Positions 32,793-44,797 of a stretch of DNA of 64,000 bases are shown one piece after another (positions within the stretch are counted from its first letter, which is position 1; every line of letters starts with the position of its first letter). This DNA comes from Cladopsammia gracilis (lineage: Eukaryota > Cnidaria > Anthozoa > Scleractinia > Dendrophylliidae), in the NCBI GenBank assembly GCA_022457155.1, contig JAJGOT010000309.1, positions 372,001-436,000 on the forward strand, read 5' to 3'. The translations under genes and the position numbers were made by a program. Under the pieces are notes generated by a model. That model saw nothing but the letters and a program-made list of their open reading frames with translations. It searched no databases and was not told the DNA's origin.

Positions 32793-33228
32793 CGAAAACA
32801 ATTAAAACAAATTTGTCAAAATAAGTGTTTGTCTTTGCACATGAGGTTCTCCAGGGGTAAAATAGCTTTAAAATGCTTCAGACATTCACTTCTTCTGGCA
32901 AATAAAAAAATATTGTATTAACTCCATTAACTTCGCTTATAATCACTTATAATGAAAACAATAACTTTCAGCTGATTCAATTTTGTTTATTTTCACGGCT
33001 TATCTGAAATAGTGTGACAAATTGCGTGACACATTTTAAAACCTTTGTAAATTGGAAGCAAAACATCATTAAAACCTGAAACGTTTTGTGAAAGATTATA
33101 ACACTGGATTTGTAGCATTTTATAGAATTTTTATGACGTGATGTGAAAACCAAGAATAGTCAAACCTCCCACTGTGAGCAAAATGTTAACTCTTTAATGC
33201 ATCAGTCAATTCCAGCCTGGCTGAAACA
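32793..33228. other. AT-rich spacer
   Basis: No coding segment or element seen. Confidence 0.5.
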
Positions 33229-33274
33229 AATTCAGGACTTCAACGGGGTTCGAACCCCGTTGAAGTCCTGAATT
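33229..33274. repeat. 46-bp perfect palindrome with a tRNA B-box-like centre
   Basis: Half-site AATTCAGGACTTCAACGGGG centred on TTCGAA. The centre GGGGTTCGAACCCC matches the tRNA T-arm consensus read on either strand. A tRNA-derived SINE arm turned into a foldback is possible, but no A box is seen nearby. Confidence 0.9.
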
Positions 33275-33877
33275 GAATTTGATTTTAAAATATTTATTAA
33301 TCAATGTACATGTAGCAAATGTTTGAAAACAGAATACATGGGAACAATAAATCCAATATTGACTATAGTGTAGTGTTGTCTGTGGGGTCTTGCAATCGCT
33401 TGACGGCATTGACTTTAATATTATTAATTAAGTTCGGCAAGTGCCATTATATATATATATAAAAAATAGACAATGAAAAGGCAGAACTAGAAAAAAAAAC
33501 GCTTAAAAAAACTGAAAAGTGGTACTTTTGATAGGGGACGATCCCGGGGGTGGGGTATTTGCCCTCTTTTTTCAACTCCACACTGGGGCATTTGAACAGC
33601 TTAAGTGTACCCACCCCAGGGAATTTGCCAATCTTTTTAAAAAAAATGCTAATGCCTGGGGGTTAGCCCGTGGGGGGGGGGGGGGGGGGGGGGGCTGGGC
33701 ACTGCTGGAACTGACTGATGCATATAAACTCCTGCAAGTGCCAAAGATTAATATACAAGAAAATTCCCAAATTTCACTTTGTTAAAAAGCTTATTGAAAA
33801 ACAAATGGTAGGTGTATCGTATATTTCACGAAATCACAACTCAAGTGATAACTTCATAGATAGATGATAAGGCTTAC

Positions 33878-34410
33878 TTAAAGGGAACCTCGGCTGAAAA
33901 ACAGTTTTAGATCCAAAGTATTCGTAATGATTATATTTAACTCAGGCTGGGGTTTTAAGTCGGTATCTCCGTAACTGGTTACTGAATGTGAAGGGTTTTT
34001 AAATTTCCCGCGGGCCGCCATGTTTTCTTATGGTAATTTATGACGTCATTGCGTTGTTGAAGATGTCAATATGGAGTTTACAGAAGAAGATTTCGCGGTA
34101 GAACCGTACAATATTCAGTCAAAAATGCATTAAAAGCATATATATATTTATAAATTTACTTGATGTTGACTTAAACCGTCGTATTGAAAGCTCACGACAA
34201 CGCAATGACGTCATAATTTCCCATCAAACTTTGCGAAAACAAACATGCACGGGAAATTTGAAAAAAAAAAGCTAAAAATGCAGAAACAAAATGCCCAGTA
34301 TTCAAGAGTTAAAGGTTTGTAATCATCTTCAAAACCCGTAAACCAGTTTAACAATGATCACGAACTAATGATCTAGAAGAAATATGTTTTCTAGCCGAGA
34401 TTCCCTTTAA
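33878..34410. mobile_element. TTAA-flanked MITE, about 525 bp (piggyBac-type target site)
   Basis: TTAA (33878-33881), then AGGGAACCTCGGCT; at the other end AGCCGAGATTCCCT, then TTAA (34407-34410). The 14-bp inverted repeats have one mismatch. Inside, cgcaatgacgtca-type arms near 34.05 and 34.2 kb are also inverted. No transposase. TTAA duplication is characteristic of piggyBac-type transposition, so trans-mobilisation by such a transposase is inferred. Confidence 0.8.
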
Positions 34411-35188
34411 TTTGTCGCATAATTAATGTATAAATAAGCCGCCTTAAATAAAATAATGTCCACACTTTCATACTGGTTTCATACTGGTTTCTAGAACATA
34501 AAGTTAAGTACAAATTTGCTGTTCTGTTGCAATATGTGAAGAAAGAAAACGAAAAATTAAAGAAACGCGCTATTAATATGTACCTGACACTGAAGATCCT
34601 GGCTACAAAATGCAACAGGCGAACTGCAACGAAGAAGGCCACTTCGAAAATTACCATAATAATCTTTGATGTGCACAGTCTCACCGAGTGGTATATACTT
34701 CATGCCAGTATGCCATATAGTCGCCCGTCTGCCATATAGTCGTCGGATACCGGGGTGTAATTATTCAAGTCTCCTTTGTTCGAACACTGGGTCATTCGTT
34801 GGAGTGACTTTGGTTAGAATCTCTGAATGGCACAATGGCATTCAGAGTGCATGTAGGAAAACTATAATAACGGTAAAACCACAACGACAAACCAATGAAG
34901 ACAGAGTACCGGGTCTATCGTAGACCTGCGGATCAGTAAAAATCTTGAAATAGTGACAACAGTAAAGGTAAAAACGGCAAACTGATACACTTCTGTCTCT
35001 ATCTTTTTTTTACCTTTACATGTAGGAACGCTAGGATGTAGCATTGTGGGTTCGTATTCGTATACAAATGTGCACCGTATGCAAATTGTCAAGAAGTTGA
35101 AGCACAGCACGTGCAGTTCGTGCTGAAAACAAAAGAAATTGGAAAAATCAGGCTCACATCAAGCAGAGTCCGCGCGCGTTACTCGTTA
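34411..35188. other. Spacer, no gene seen
   Basis: Several overlapping short frames on both strands but no conserved motif. A 10-bp repeat (gccatatagtcgtc-like) occurs twice near 34.73 kb. Nothing else supported. Confidence 0.5.
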
Positions 35189-35753
35189 CCCGGGGGAGGT
35201 GGGGGGGGGGGGGGGGGGGTACTCTGCAAATTTTTGGGCGGGAGCTTGCCGCTTCGAAAAACCCTACCCTATCCTAGACCTATTCAGACTCGCTATTTTT
35301 CAGAAACTCGTTCACTATCATAGTCAAAGATGCCAGGGGTCAGTAAAAAAGCCGCTCTTACTTCGTGTAGAGGATACAAATGACGTAAAACAAAAGGAAA
35401 CAATGCTTCATCAAAATTCTTTTACCCAAAAACAATGACCGAAAAACAATGTTTATTGTTTTACCTCATCTGTGCGGTACACGAAGCAAGACCCAAAAAA
35501 GCCGTATAGTGCCTGCTGTTTCGATTTTTACTGATGCCATTTGCCAGTAAACTTCGTCTAAACTAAATTCTTCAGGCAACTGATCAGTTTCGCGGAAAAT
35601 GATACCCTATCCAATTCTAGACCAAAAATCTCTGATTACTATACCCTATCCCAGACTAAACTGCCTGAAAACTATATCCTTCACAGCGGCACATGCCTAT
35701 GCCTATATAGCTCATATATAGGAGTACCCACCCCCCCCCCCCTCCGCCCCCGG
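35189..35753. mobile_element. MITE with homopolymeric G/C inverted ends, copy 1
   Basis: Begins cccgggggaggt, then about 18 G, then TACTC; ends GGAGTACCC followed by a C run. Internal landmarks gccgcttcgaaaaaccctac, ataccctatcccagactaaa and cacagcggcacat recur in the copies at 43.2, 44.6 and 62 kb. No coding capacity. Confidence 0.8.
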
Positions 35754-35796
35754 AGTGGTAGTTACGTTGGTAGGTACGTGGTGTATGGGGACATAT

Positions 35797-35797
<1 letters not shown>

Positions 35798-35841
<44 letters not shown>
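35798..35841. repeat. (ATC)n microsatellite
   Basis: About 14 perfect tcatca triplets followed by ctttattt; possibly the tail of an adjacent retroelement, which I could not identify. Confidence 0.9.
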
Positions 35842-36575
35842 TTTATTTAAAAAAACACGGTAAATACATCAGGCATTGACAATTTAATATAAACTACAAC
35901 TTAACAAGAAACTATGTATGTAAATTAATCTTCTATAATTTAAAAATATAACTAACTATTAAAGAAAAGTAAACTAAAATAAAGCCTGTTTTACATGTGT
36001 CGGAATTAATTAAGAATCGTCGGAAATTAGTCAGAGATGTTGCCTGCCTAGCAGCTGAGGGTAGACTGTTCCAGAGGACTGCACCACTATAGTGTACCGC
36101 CATCTATTTTGACCATTGACTTCCTTGATATGCTTTGCTTACTTGAAGTGCTATGCCTACTTAAGGTGGCTGAACACAGTTTCACTGTACCTATGCGTCA
36201 TTCATTGTTATTTTAAAACTACTAACGTCTGGGCGCCCAAAATTGGTGAGGCATAGGATTAAGCAACAAGCTATATATTTTGATATTTTTGTTGATTTTT
36301 TAGGGTGTTGCCATGGCAACACGGTAGATTGTAAATCAGCCTGCAATATTTGGTTTCTTTTATTTTCAGGAAATCTAGTCGTTAGATTTTGTCCATCACT
36401 CGATTTGTCTCCAGTAAAGTCGTAAAAATATTCGCATGTTAACACTGGTCTCATGTAATTTTAACAGAGGGATTTTTCGTAATTTGTGGTTTAATATGTT
36501 TGCGTTTTGTAAAAATCTCCTCTGTTAGTTTGCAATTTTTTTATGGCAGGTGAATTCGCCATATTCGGAACTATT

Positions 36576-36918
36576 AGGCTAAGGTCAAACGCCGTACTTC
36601 ACATGAGCCGAACAGTAAATATAGTTTAGGTCGACTCAAATTAATTAAGGCCCAGTTCAAACGTCGAACTTCACATGTGCCGAACCTAATGCAAATGAGC
36701 AAAATCTATTGTTCTTGCTAATTTGCATTAGGTTCGGCACATGTGAAGTTCGACGTTTTTGAACTGGGCCTAAGGTCGCCTGTTGAGTCACACCTCGAAC
36801 TTACGTCGATCCAAATAAAATCAGTCGAACTTAACTGAGTCAAACGCCGAACTTCACATGAGCCGAACTCAATTAATTGAGTTCGGCTCATGTGAAGTAC
36901 GGCGTTTGACTTGAGCCT
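36576..36918. mobile_element. Nested palindromic MITEs of one family
   Basis: The outer ends are GGTCAAACGCCGTACTTCAC and its inverse near 36.9 kb. Inside, 36649-36770 is a complete 122-bp foldback (GGCCCAGTTCAAACGTCGAA and inverse) flanked by TAA on both sides. A third hairpin lies at about 36842-36908 (ACTTCACATGAGCCGAACTC around AATTAATT). All arms share ACTTCACATG(A/T)GCCGAAC, so related elements have inserted into one another. Confidence 0.8.
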
Positions 36919-37259
36919 TATTGTGCCAAATTTTGTGAAATTCTAACGAGTGGTTCCGTAGAAATCAGCACATTTCCGAGGAAAGTCGCTAAAATATCCT
37001 GTCACAATTTTTTGGTCAACTGCGCATGCGTTGCATTTGACTGGGCTCTCGATCCAAAGACAAAAGCGACCAAAAAGGCAGTGTATTTCTTCAATGGTTC
37101 TATAAATTATCTATTGATTCAACAAACATTTTTACGATTGATTGATTTTAAGACGAAAAACAACACTATCGTGGTCCACGCTGAGCAAAATAAAATGATC
37201 GCTGAATAGGCCACGTTTGTTTTTCTCAAAACTCTGCACGTGCTGACTCACGTAAGCCT

Positions 37260-37470
37260 GGTTTCCATATAATCACAACGATCGCTACGATCGCAGCGAT
37301 CGCAGAAAAAAGTGTTGTGCGACCCTTGCAATCATATGGAAACCAAAACGTTGCGATCCGTTGCGAATGCGATCGCAGAGATAGAAATATTTCTATCTCT
37401 GCGATCGCAGTCGCAACGATCGCAACGATCGCAACGATCGCAAGGATCGCAACGTTTTGGTTTCCATATG
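37260..37470. mobile_element. Foldback element with GTTTCCATAT ends and GATCGCAAC minisatellite
   Basis: Two overlapping inverted repeats. GTTTCCATAT at 37261 pairs with atatggaaac near 37340. From there CATATGGAAACCAAAACGTT at 37333 pairs with its inverse ending at 37470. The interior is made of repeated cgatcgcaa blocks. No coding capacity. Confidence 0.75.
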
Positions 37471-37489
37471 AAACATATCACAACAGCCT

Positions 37490-38155
37490 CTCCTACAACC
37501 CTACTTACATAAGCAATGTTCATGTTTGGTATATATAAGACTTAGAAGAATCATTCCCTTCATTGTGGTACAACCTTCATTTCCAAAACAATCAATAGTA
37601 AACAACGTGGTTTGCAGGAGCGCTGGCTGAATGAACGGAGTACTCTTCGCCATGTCGGACATCTTCTTATCATGTTTAAAATATATTATAAAACTAATTT
37701 ACGTATGCGCATGAGTATAGGCTGCTAGGAGCCTCTTGTTTTTATTATTGTTATTTTTATTTTTTGTGTCACGATTTTGCATGCAAATTTATGCACGCAT
37801 ATTTTAAATTGTGCACTTCCGGTTGACGTCTTTGCCATTTACACTGCCTGTTTAGTGACTTCCGGGTATTGTCACTTCCGGTAAAAGAGCGTTACTTAGG
37901 TGTCATGACAGAATCTCCTACAACCCTACATACATTACTATGTATATATAACACTTAGAAAAATCTCTGGCTTCATTGTGGTACAGCCTTCATGTCCACA
38001 ACATTCAATAGTTAACAACGTGGTTTGCAGGAACGATGACTGAATGAAAGGAGTAAATCTTCTACATGTCAGACATCTTCTTATCATGTTTAAAATAAAT
38101 CATAAAATTTTCTTATGCATGCGCATGGGTAAAGGCTGCTTGGAGCCTCTTGTTA
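37490..38155. repeat. Direct duplication of about 245 bp (37490-37740 and 37916-38155)
   Basis: Shared landmarks in order: tcctacaaccctac, cttcattgtggtac, aacaacgtggtttgcaggag or aacg, catcttcttatcatgtttaa and ggagcctcttgtt. The copies are clearly diverged, by eye about three quarters identical. The spacer has three cacttccgg(g/t) motifs. They may be the LTRs of a lost element or an old segmental duplication; no coding sequence lies between. Confidence 0.75.
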
Positions 38156-38900
38156 CACAAAGGATCAACGTTGAATGCCGCCAAGCAGATTAAAGGATTT
38201 TTAGCACCTCTCTCTTAAACGACTGGAGGTAAATATTCGAAATTAATTGTTTTTTGTTTCTGGAGACAGGGAGAGGACTGAACTTCTCGTTAATGGACCT
38301 TAATGCGTACTAGTAAAATAAAATAACATGAACAGCAGCAGGGCCGTAGCCAGACGAAAATTCTTACCGAAGCAATCAGTCAGAAAAAAAAACACTTCTT
38401 TATTTATTTATTTATTTATTTATTTTTATGCACAGCCTCTTACAAGAGGGATCCAATGCTTGTACTGTGAGGGTATGGTAAAATTCGTGAAATTTCGAAA
38501 ATAATCAAGACGAGACGCATGTATGGATGAAAAATAATCAGTATGCGTTGTTTTGTCATGTTTATAACCGCAGTGTGTATTTTATTTCTGTTCAAGTAGT
38601 TCTGGTTGCAAGGACAGACACATTTGAATCAAGACACTTACGAAAACGACAAAAGCCGATATGAAACGGCAATGTTAGACGTCATTGGCGGATTAAAACT
38701 CTGTCATAAGTGGGGGGGGGGGGGGGAGCGAGGTGAATAAGGGGGGAAGAGCAGAGTGGAAATGTTAGAGGCTGAAAAGTTTCGACCCCCCCCCCCCCCT
38801 CCTCCTCCCTAGATCCGCTACTGGACGTAGTCCATAAAAACTTTGTAGGTTCCAGTGAAAGTACACCTCCAATACGAAAACCCACGAGACTAACTGAAAG
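38156..38900. other. Spacer with poly-G and poly-C runs
   Basis: (TTTA)n at about 38400-38425 and a G14/C13 pair at 38711 and 38787 that may be the ends of a small relative of the homopolymer-ended MITE. No gene seen. Confidence 0.45.
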
Positions 38901-39075
38901 CGAAACTACAGTTACCGTGATCGATCTATTGCGTCACTTTGTATCAAATACAAACAGTGATCAGCAACAGACCACTGAAAGGACTAATAAAGAATGCCTT
39001 TTTACTTTGTTTGATCGATCCAGTACTGATCCAATGTTACGCAATAGATCGTTCACGGTATTTGCAGTTTCGTAT
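38901..39075. mobile_element. 175-bp foldback MITE
   Basis: The arm gcgaaactacagttaccgtg then atcgatctattgcgt is mirrored by acgcaatagatcgttcacgg then tatttgcagtttcg with a few mismatches. A second inner inversion (gatcgatccagtactgatc) is visible. No coding capacity. Confidence 0.7.
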
Positions 39076-39899
39076 TTACCAACTGTTTGAAGGCGATACA
39101 CTGAACAGATATTTCTTTCTCGTTTTTATCGAGTAATGGAAAGAAGTCTCAGGTTGTTTTGTAGCCTGCTGTAAAAAAAGCATCTTGAAACGTTTGGAAT
39201 CTGGAATTGAATCAACAATAACAACAAACAAAGCTTTATTAGACATATAAACTTAAATACAGTTGCCCTGCAAATTAGCAAAAACGCTAATCGAGGCAAG
39301 GAAAGTAAAGTAGGCAGCGCCGCGAATAACGTAAGGGGAGATGGGCGGAGCGAAAATCTTAGAGACTAACTTATATTTTTAGGCGAGGAAAGCGGGATGG
39401 GAGGTCCGGGCCCATTCCCTAAATCCGCCACTGCACTGTACATGATAAAACGGTAGGGAAAGATGAAGGTAAAGATGACATTCTTAACCGCAAGTAAACA
39501 TTATATTTATTGCAGAAGTCAATTACCTTTCAAACAACAACAGCACCAGCAAAAAGGGGTTTAAACAATGTGATTCCACCACAGCATGTTCAAAATTGTT
39601 ACATTTTACGACGAAGAGAATGATGTATAACAATTTGGTTCGAAGAAAAAGACAACCAACGACAACAACAAAAACAAAACTGAATAACTAAACAGGAATA
39701 CATTTAATTTGCCAATTCTTATTACTAACATTCTGAACATATTATTATTGACTATTAATATTGCTATTGTTTTTTTTTCTTTTCTTTCCTCGATTTTGCA
39801 AATTGAGTTAAAATCCTTATGTTGTTAAAAACACAAGTTTAAAAAGATCCGGGATATTCTTTGCGGGTAAGAATACATCCGGGACATCAGACGCACGCA
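39076..39899. other. Downstream flank of the minus-strand deacetylase gene
   Basis: Includes the presumed 3' UTR of the gene ending at 39900. No other feature recognised. Confidence 0.45.
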
Positions 39900-42800
39900 T
39901 CAATTTCCATCCGGGTTTCCCACCCAGGGATAATGCGCGGGACAGGGGCGAGTGCAGGTCCACAAGTAATGCGGATCATCAGAAAATCCACAGACATTAG
40001 GGCTGCTACACGCAGGGGGTGGGGGTGGAGAGTCGCACTTCCATGGAGCAAAATTCTCGATATCGTCCAGGCTGACAGGAGTTTTAATCCATTCAATGAC
40101 GTGTTTTACGCCAACCATCCACACGTCTCCTTGGGAGAGTTTGTCTTGCAGGAACTTTTTCATGGCTGGAAAAAAGCAAAAAATAAGTTTTACCGGTAAT
40201 TTCTCCATTAAAATAATGATCCACGTACATATGTTCTCTTAACTACTCGGGCACTCTTTCTTCATCACAAGATCACGCAGTTTTTTTCTGGTTGGGTGAG
40301 TCGACGCTAAAAGGAAATATGCTATTAATGAAAGTTTCACTAATATTCTATTTAACGTACTATTAACTGAGCGGTTTTCAATTGTATTAAAACCAAAACT
40401 TAAGTAATAACTCTGGCCAATCACAACAGACCTCATATAATCCAATGAACCAATCACAACAGACCTCAGATAATCCAATGAACCAATCACAACAGACCTC
40501 AGATAATCCAATGAACCAATCACAACAGACCTCAGATAATCCAATGAACCAATCATAACAGACCTCAGATAATCCAATGAACCAATCACAACAGACCTCA
40601 GATAATCCAATGAACCAATCATAACAGACCTCAGATAATCCAATGAACCAATCACAACAGACCTCAGATAATCCAATGAACCAATCACAACAGACCTCAG
40701 ATAATCCAATGAACCAATCACAACAGACCTCAGATAATCCAATGAACCAATCACAACAGACCTCAGATAATCCAATGAACCAATCACAACAGACCTCAGA
40801 TAATCCAATGAACCAATCAGAACTGGTAGAAAAGACATGTATTTGAAATAGAAATAAACATATTGGAAAAATAAATTAAAATGTTTTGTGAAAGTGTCAA
40901 GTTAATTTCTTCAACGAAGATTCGGACTTGGCCCTTCTTCATCAGGTTGATGACCGTTGTTTTTGAACGCGACTTGATAGCGCGCGCTAAGAAGATGGTG
41001 TATGAGCGCGCGCAGTTCAGAGGAAATGGAAAACCGTGTAACACATGCGGTTGCATGGTGCCCAACTTGAAGATGGTTTCTATTTCCACTTGCCATGTAG
41101 CCGGCGCCAAGCGCGGGAAAACGGGTGTAAGAAAGTCATGCAAGATTATTTTAGCCAAGATAAAGCCATGGTAGCAATGAAAAACCAAAGCAATCATTTC
41201 GCAGGGGCCCCAGTGGTGGCGCCGCGAAACGACGTCTGTTTTCTCAGGCTATCACAATAATTATTACTTTCGACGCTCAATTATTGAAATCCGCTCTCTG
41301 TGGACAAAGCTCTTTCTCATTGAATGTGAAAGTATAAAACTTACAAACAAATCGGTATCTTCTTCAACTTCTTATTTCCTTTCGGAACAAAAAGGACGAA
41401 ACCGACGTCTTCCACATAACCCTGTTCTACGCTGTGTAACAACTCGGTATATCTAAGAAAGTTATTTGTTTTTCAAAGCGTTTGCCTACGATTTTGCAGC
41501 ATTTTTTGGAGGGATGGGAGAGATCACGAAAGACGTTTTTCATACCAAATCGAAAACAATAGTAAAAACTTGACTTTAAGATAATTATATATATATTCGT
41601 TCTCTGTTTCGCAGAGTTAAGCAACACATGTACGCATTGCGAACCTTGTTTTGTTTCCATCACTTACCAGACAAGGTGTAAGGAAATTTAGTGAACCAGA
41701 CGGCGTGCATGAACATGGGAAATGGCGCCCTATTGGAATGGTAGTGTCTATCAAAATTACTGGACAGCAGATCATATGCCTCCTGTTCATTGGCTGGTGG
41801 GTTGCAGCCGTCAATCATATTACACGGCTGACCTTTTAAATCAATGTAATCAATCATAGGAACTTCCCATAGACCTGGGAATGAATCTAAAAGAAGAAGA
41901 AGAAAAAAAGTAGTGATACGTAGGGTAGATAAGAGACCACGTTGTTTTTGGTCAGCACTAAAGCTGGAGCCTTAGCCTCCGCTCAGTGAGTCTGGAGACG
42001 AGTTTGATTTATCGTACAATAAACTGCATGGCTGATCTGATCTTGCGAGACACCTTCACGACAGAAACCGATAAAGTAGGATCGCAACCGTGGATAGCCT
42101 TTTCGCGGTTAACCTTTCTCATTTGCATTACAATAAAAATCAACGTGATTGCGAGGCAATTTCTGTCAATTTTGTAGTTTCTGCTTGAAATTGCCTCGCA
42201 ATCATGTTGAATTTTATTGTAATGCAAATGAGAAAGGTTAAACGCGAAAAGGGATATTACGAACAGTCTTTTAGTAGACCACGTGCATGCGCAAAAATTG
42301 CTTGTTGCTCAATCTCGTCCCCAGAGGCCGCATACCTTTTGGTCAGCATTCGGTCTCCGCTACCCTGGGACGAGATTACTTCCGGTTCCGGTTAACATTC
42401 TGCCATTTTTTTTTCGCGTATTCGCGTGATTCCGCTTTCGCGTGATCATCCCTGAAAAGAGTGCTATATTCCACTAAGGATGTACTTAAATGTACCACCA
42501 TATCTCGATCTATATCTATGGATATAAAGAACACTCCCTTCTAAGCGAGTGTGGTGGTTGTTTTCGAGAGCGCTCTCTTTCCTTATTTGTAATACAATAC
42601 AATACAATATTATTTAGCTTCTACAATATAAATAATATACAGTTGACAATGACTTACTGGTCGGACAAGGTGGAATAACGCATTCCTGAGTTGATTTATA
42701 GTCCAGAGTATATGGCCACATAGGTGGGTTAATAAACTGCTGTGTCGGCATGGAAGAATCGTACAGGAACTTGTTATCATATAAGACCTGATACATAGTA

Positions 42801-44048
42801 TTACCGCCAATCTGCAGAAAAGGAACACGGAACCCCACGACATCCTCTGCCTTAACTTGGCCCCACTTATGCAGTATTTCCTTCTGTCCCGCTATTTCAT
42901 CCGTATATTCGCTGTAATTCGCCGATTTCCACCAACTAGTTGGTGTCCTGTGCGAGATGGTATGGTCTGCAATATCGTGCCTATTGTGGTACAACGCCTG
43001 TTCCATTTCGTACTGTGTCCACTCGTGTGAGACGAAGAAAGTCGCAGTGGCACTGCACCCGTTTGGATTTTTCAGCGTGCCATCCGAGAACAGAGTTTCG
43101 TAGTAGGGGTTGACCTGTAAACGCAGCCATAGTGGTTAGTAACTCGCGTTGTGTGATTTTGAGTCTTTTTTGAACTGTGATATAAAGAGTGACTCGAATA
43201 GCGTAAATTCATCCCACTCCGGGGGGAAGGGGGGGGGGGGTACTCTGATCTTTTTTTGGTGGTGTGCCGCTGGGGCTCTGAAACCCTTACCCTACACCAC
43301 AGGCAGCCCAAGCTCAGTATGGCTTACCCCATATAATATATCAGACCACGTTCAGCTGCATTTTTAATTTGCAAATAACCCTACTCTAGACTAGTTACCA
43401 AAATCCCTACCCTATCCCACTAACTCACCATCAGTTCCAAATTTTCCTATTCTAGACTCAGATTCTCTGATTTTTATACCCTATCCCACGCTAAACTGTT
43501 TAAAAACCATACCTTTCACAGCGGTACTTTCCGATTCCGTAGCTGATATATGAGAGTACCCCCCCCCCCCCCCCACGATACCATTGTTTGGTCCTGGTCC
43601 TGTGGCGTGACACCAAGTCAAAACTCAATTGCTACGTTCAAAATAAAACATCGTTCGCTTTCATTGTTTTAAACGAATTATATTTTAGTAGAAAACGCGT
43701 GAAAGAAGGAAATAGGAGATGTTTGCACGCAGGCTACCATTTTATCTTTCAAATTTTCAATAATAAATTCATCTTGAAGCCCTCCCCGTCCCCTAAGGAG
43801 TTTGATCGATCATGAAGTACCTGTCCATTAACCGCATCGTCAAAGGACAGCATTATCATCTGAGGCACTTTCTCTCTTGGTATGTTCCCAGGGATGTCCG
43901 TACCACTACACCGGCAATCTGGGAGCTTGCAAACATCCGGCGAGCAGGGCTGAGCTGGTCCAAGACTTCGACGCTTTACTGCTGCTCCAAAAGCATCGCT
44001 AAACCCAATCAAGAGAAAAGCTAACACAACGTTTTCTGGCCTCATCAT
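39900..44048 (-). CDS. Chitin deacetylase-like protein (CE4 polysaccharide deacetylase), catalytically intact
   Basis: Four exons on the minus strand with consistent phases and GT-AG borders: 44048-43821, 43114-42658, 41886-41668 and 40165-39900, giving 389 residues. A hydrophobic N-terminus (NVVLAFLLIGFSDAFGA) predicts secretion. A Cys-rich stretch (CSPDVCKLPDCRCSGTDIPG) is followed by the NodB-type barrel with motif 1 SFDDAVN (Asp 70, 71), motif 2 HTISH (His 127, 131), motif 3 RVPFLQ, motif 4 YDSSMP and the motif-5 His 289 in MFMHAVWF. CE4 enzymes use Asp and two His to hold a metal and remove acetyl groups from N-acetylglucosamine polymers, so a secreted chitin deacetylase is expected. No chitin-binding module is seen. 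It stands head to head with the related gene at 46258-48235. Intron 1 holds a homopolymer-ended MITE, intron 2 two foldback elements, and intron 3 a CCAAT-rich 33-bp array. Confidence 0.88.
40416..40820. repeat. 33-bp minisatellite rich in CCAAT motifs, intron 3 of the deacetylase gene
   Basis: About 12 copies of aatgaaccaatcacaacaga then cctcagataatcc, nearly identical. Each unit has AACCAATCA, which fits the NF-Y consensus RRCCAATCR-type site, plus a second CCAAT at the unit junction (atCCAATgaa). The period is a multiple of three, so frames stay open; that is not evidence of coding. Confidence 0.95.
40866..41667. other. Rest of intron 3 of the minus-strand deacetylase gene
   Basis: No separate gene supported; the 60-130 codon frames here have no motif and overlap on both strands. 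Confidence 0.5.
42098..42252. mobile_element. 155-bp foldback MITE in intron 2 of the deacetylase gene
   Basis: The arms CCTTTTCGCGGTTAACCTTT then ctcatttgcattacaat and their inverse (attgtaatgcaaatgagaaa then ggtt, cgcgaaaagg) meet at a short loop near 42175. Near-perfect hairpin, no coding capacity. Confidence 0.85.
42311..42377. mobile_element. 67-bp miniature foldback element
   Basis: Ends AATCTCGTCCCCAGAGG and ACCCTGGGACGAGATT are inverted. It shares the TCTCGTCCCCAGAG core with the element at 48554-48630, so the two are probably one family. Confidence 0.65.
43214..43575. mobile_element. MITE with homopolymeric G/C inverted ends, copy 2
   Basis: Left end ccggggggaagg plus a G run then TACTC; right end GAGTACC followed by a run of C. 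Same internal landmarks as the 35.2-kb copy (gtgccgct, cccttaccctac, ataccctatcccacgctaaa, tttcacagcgg). It lies within intron 1 of the minus-strand deacetylase gene. Confidence 0.8.
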
Positions 44049-44565
44049 AATCTCCGATGTTCCTCTCCGCTCAAGAATAAGCGTTAATAAAAGCAGACGT
44101 AGCTCTGGCCCTGTTTTATAGCACCGAGTCTGATCTGTTCCTCTGTTTCCGGGAAAACTTGCTTACGTGGTGCCAAGCACGCGCGCGACTATTCCCCACG
44201 GGGTTTAACCCTTCATCAGTTGCATGACTGCCCAGGGGCCAAATTGATCATGACAAAGCATCTCAAATTTCCTCTTGAAAACCGTTAAAAACTGTAAATC
44301 AAACCGTAGAGGAAAATTATGCTCATTTCCTTTCATGCATTTGAATGAAAGTCGAGAGCCGCGCGCACTGTGTGTAACACTTGGAGTAAAGTGACCCATT
44401 ATCTTCCCGGAAAGTTATGAACCCATGAATTTCGTAATACGTTATTTTAGTAAATTCCGTCACATAAAGAACTGACACTCCGCCCGAGTCGACCACTCGT
44501 GACCACTATCCCGCTGTGAGGGTTTTCAAGCAGCTTCAGTAGTCTAAAACAGTGAGTCTGGTACC

Positions 44566-44645
44566 GGTATGACCAGTATAGGGTAAGGTTTTCAGACTCA
44601 TAGCGGCACACCACCTCCAAAAACATACAGAGTACCCCTGGGACC
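44566..44645. mobile_element. Truncated copy of the homopolymer-ended MITE, inverted
   Basis: agggtaaggttttcagactc then atagcggcacaccacctcc and cagagtaccc are the reverse complement of the left part of the other copies. Only about 80 bp remain. It sits in the shared upstream region of the two deacetylase genes. Confidence 0.6.
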
Positions 44646-44797
44646 ACTATCGACCTCCATCAACTTGATATCTTTTTTTTTTAGATGTTGTATGTCTAGC
44701 TGGATGCACGATCACTGCAACAAACCGTTGAGAATTGCCGGATCTGGGTTACCAGACCTAGATCAGGCGCAGATCAGTATTAATACTTGAAGAAACA

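Noticed and set aside
40239..40838. 199-codon minus frame of IGSLDYLRSVV repeats
   Set aside because: It is the 33-bp intronic array, period 11 codons, with no stop by chance.
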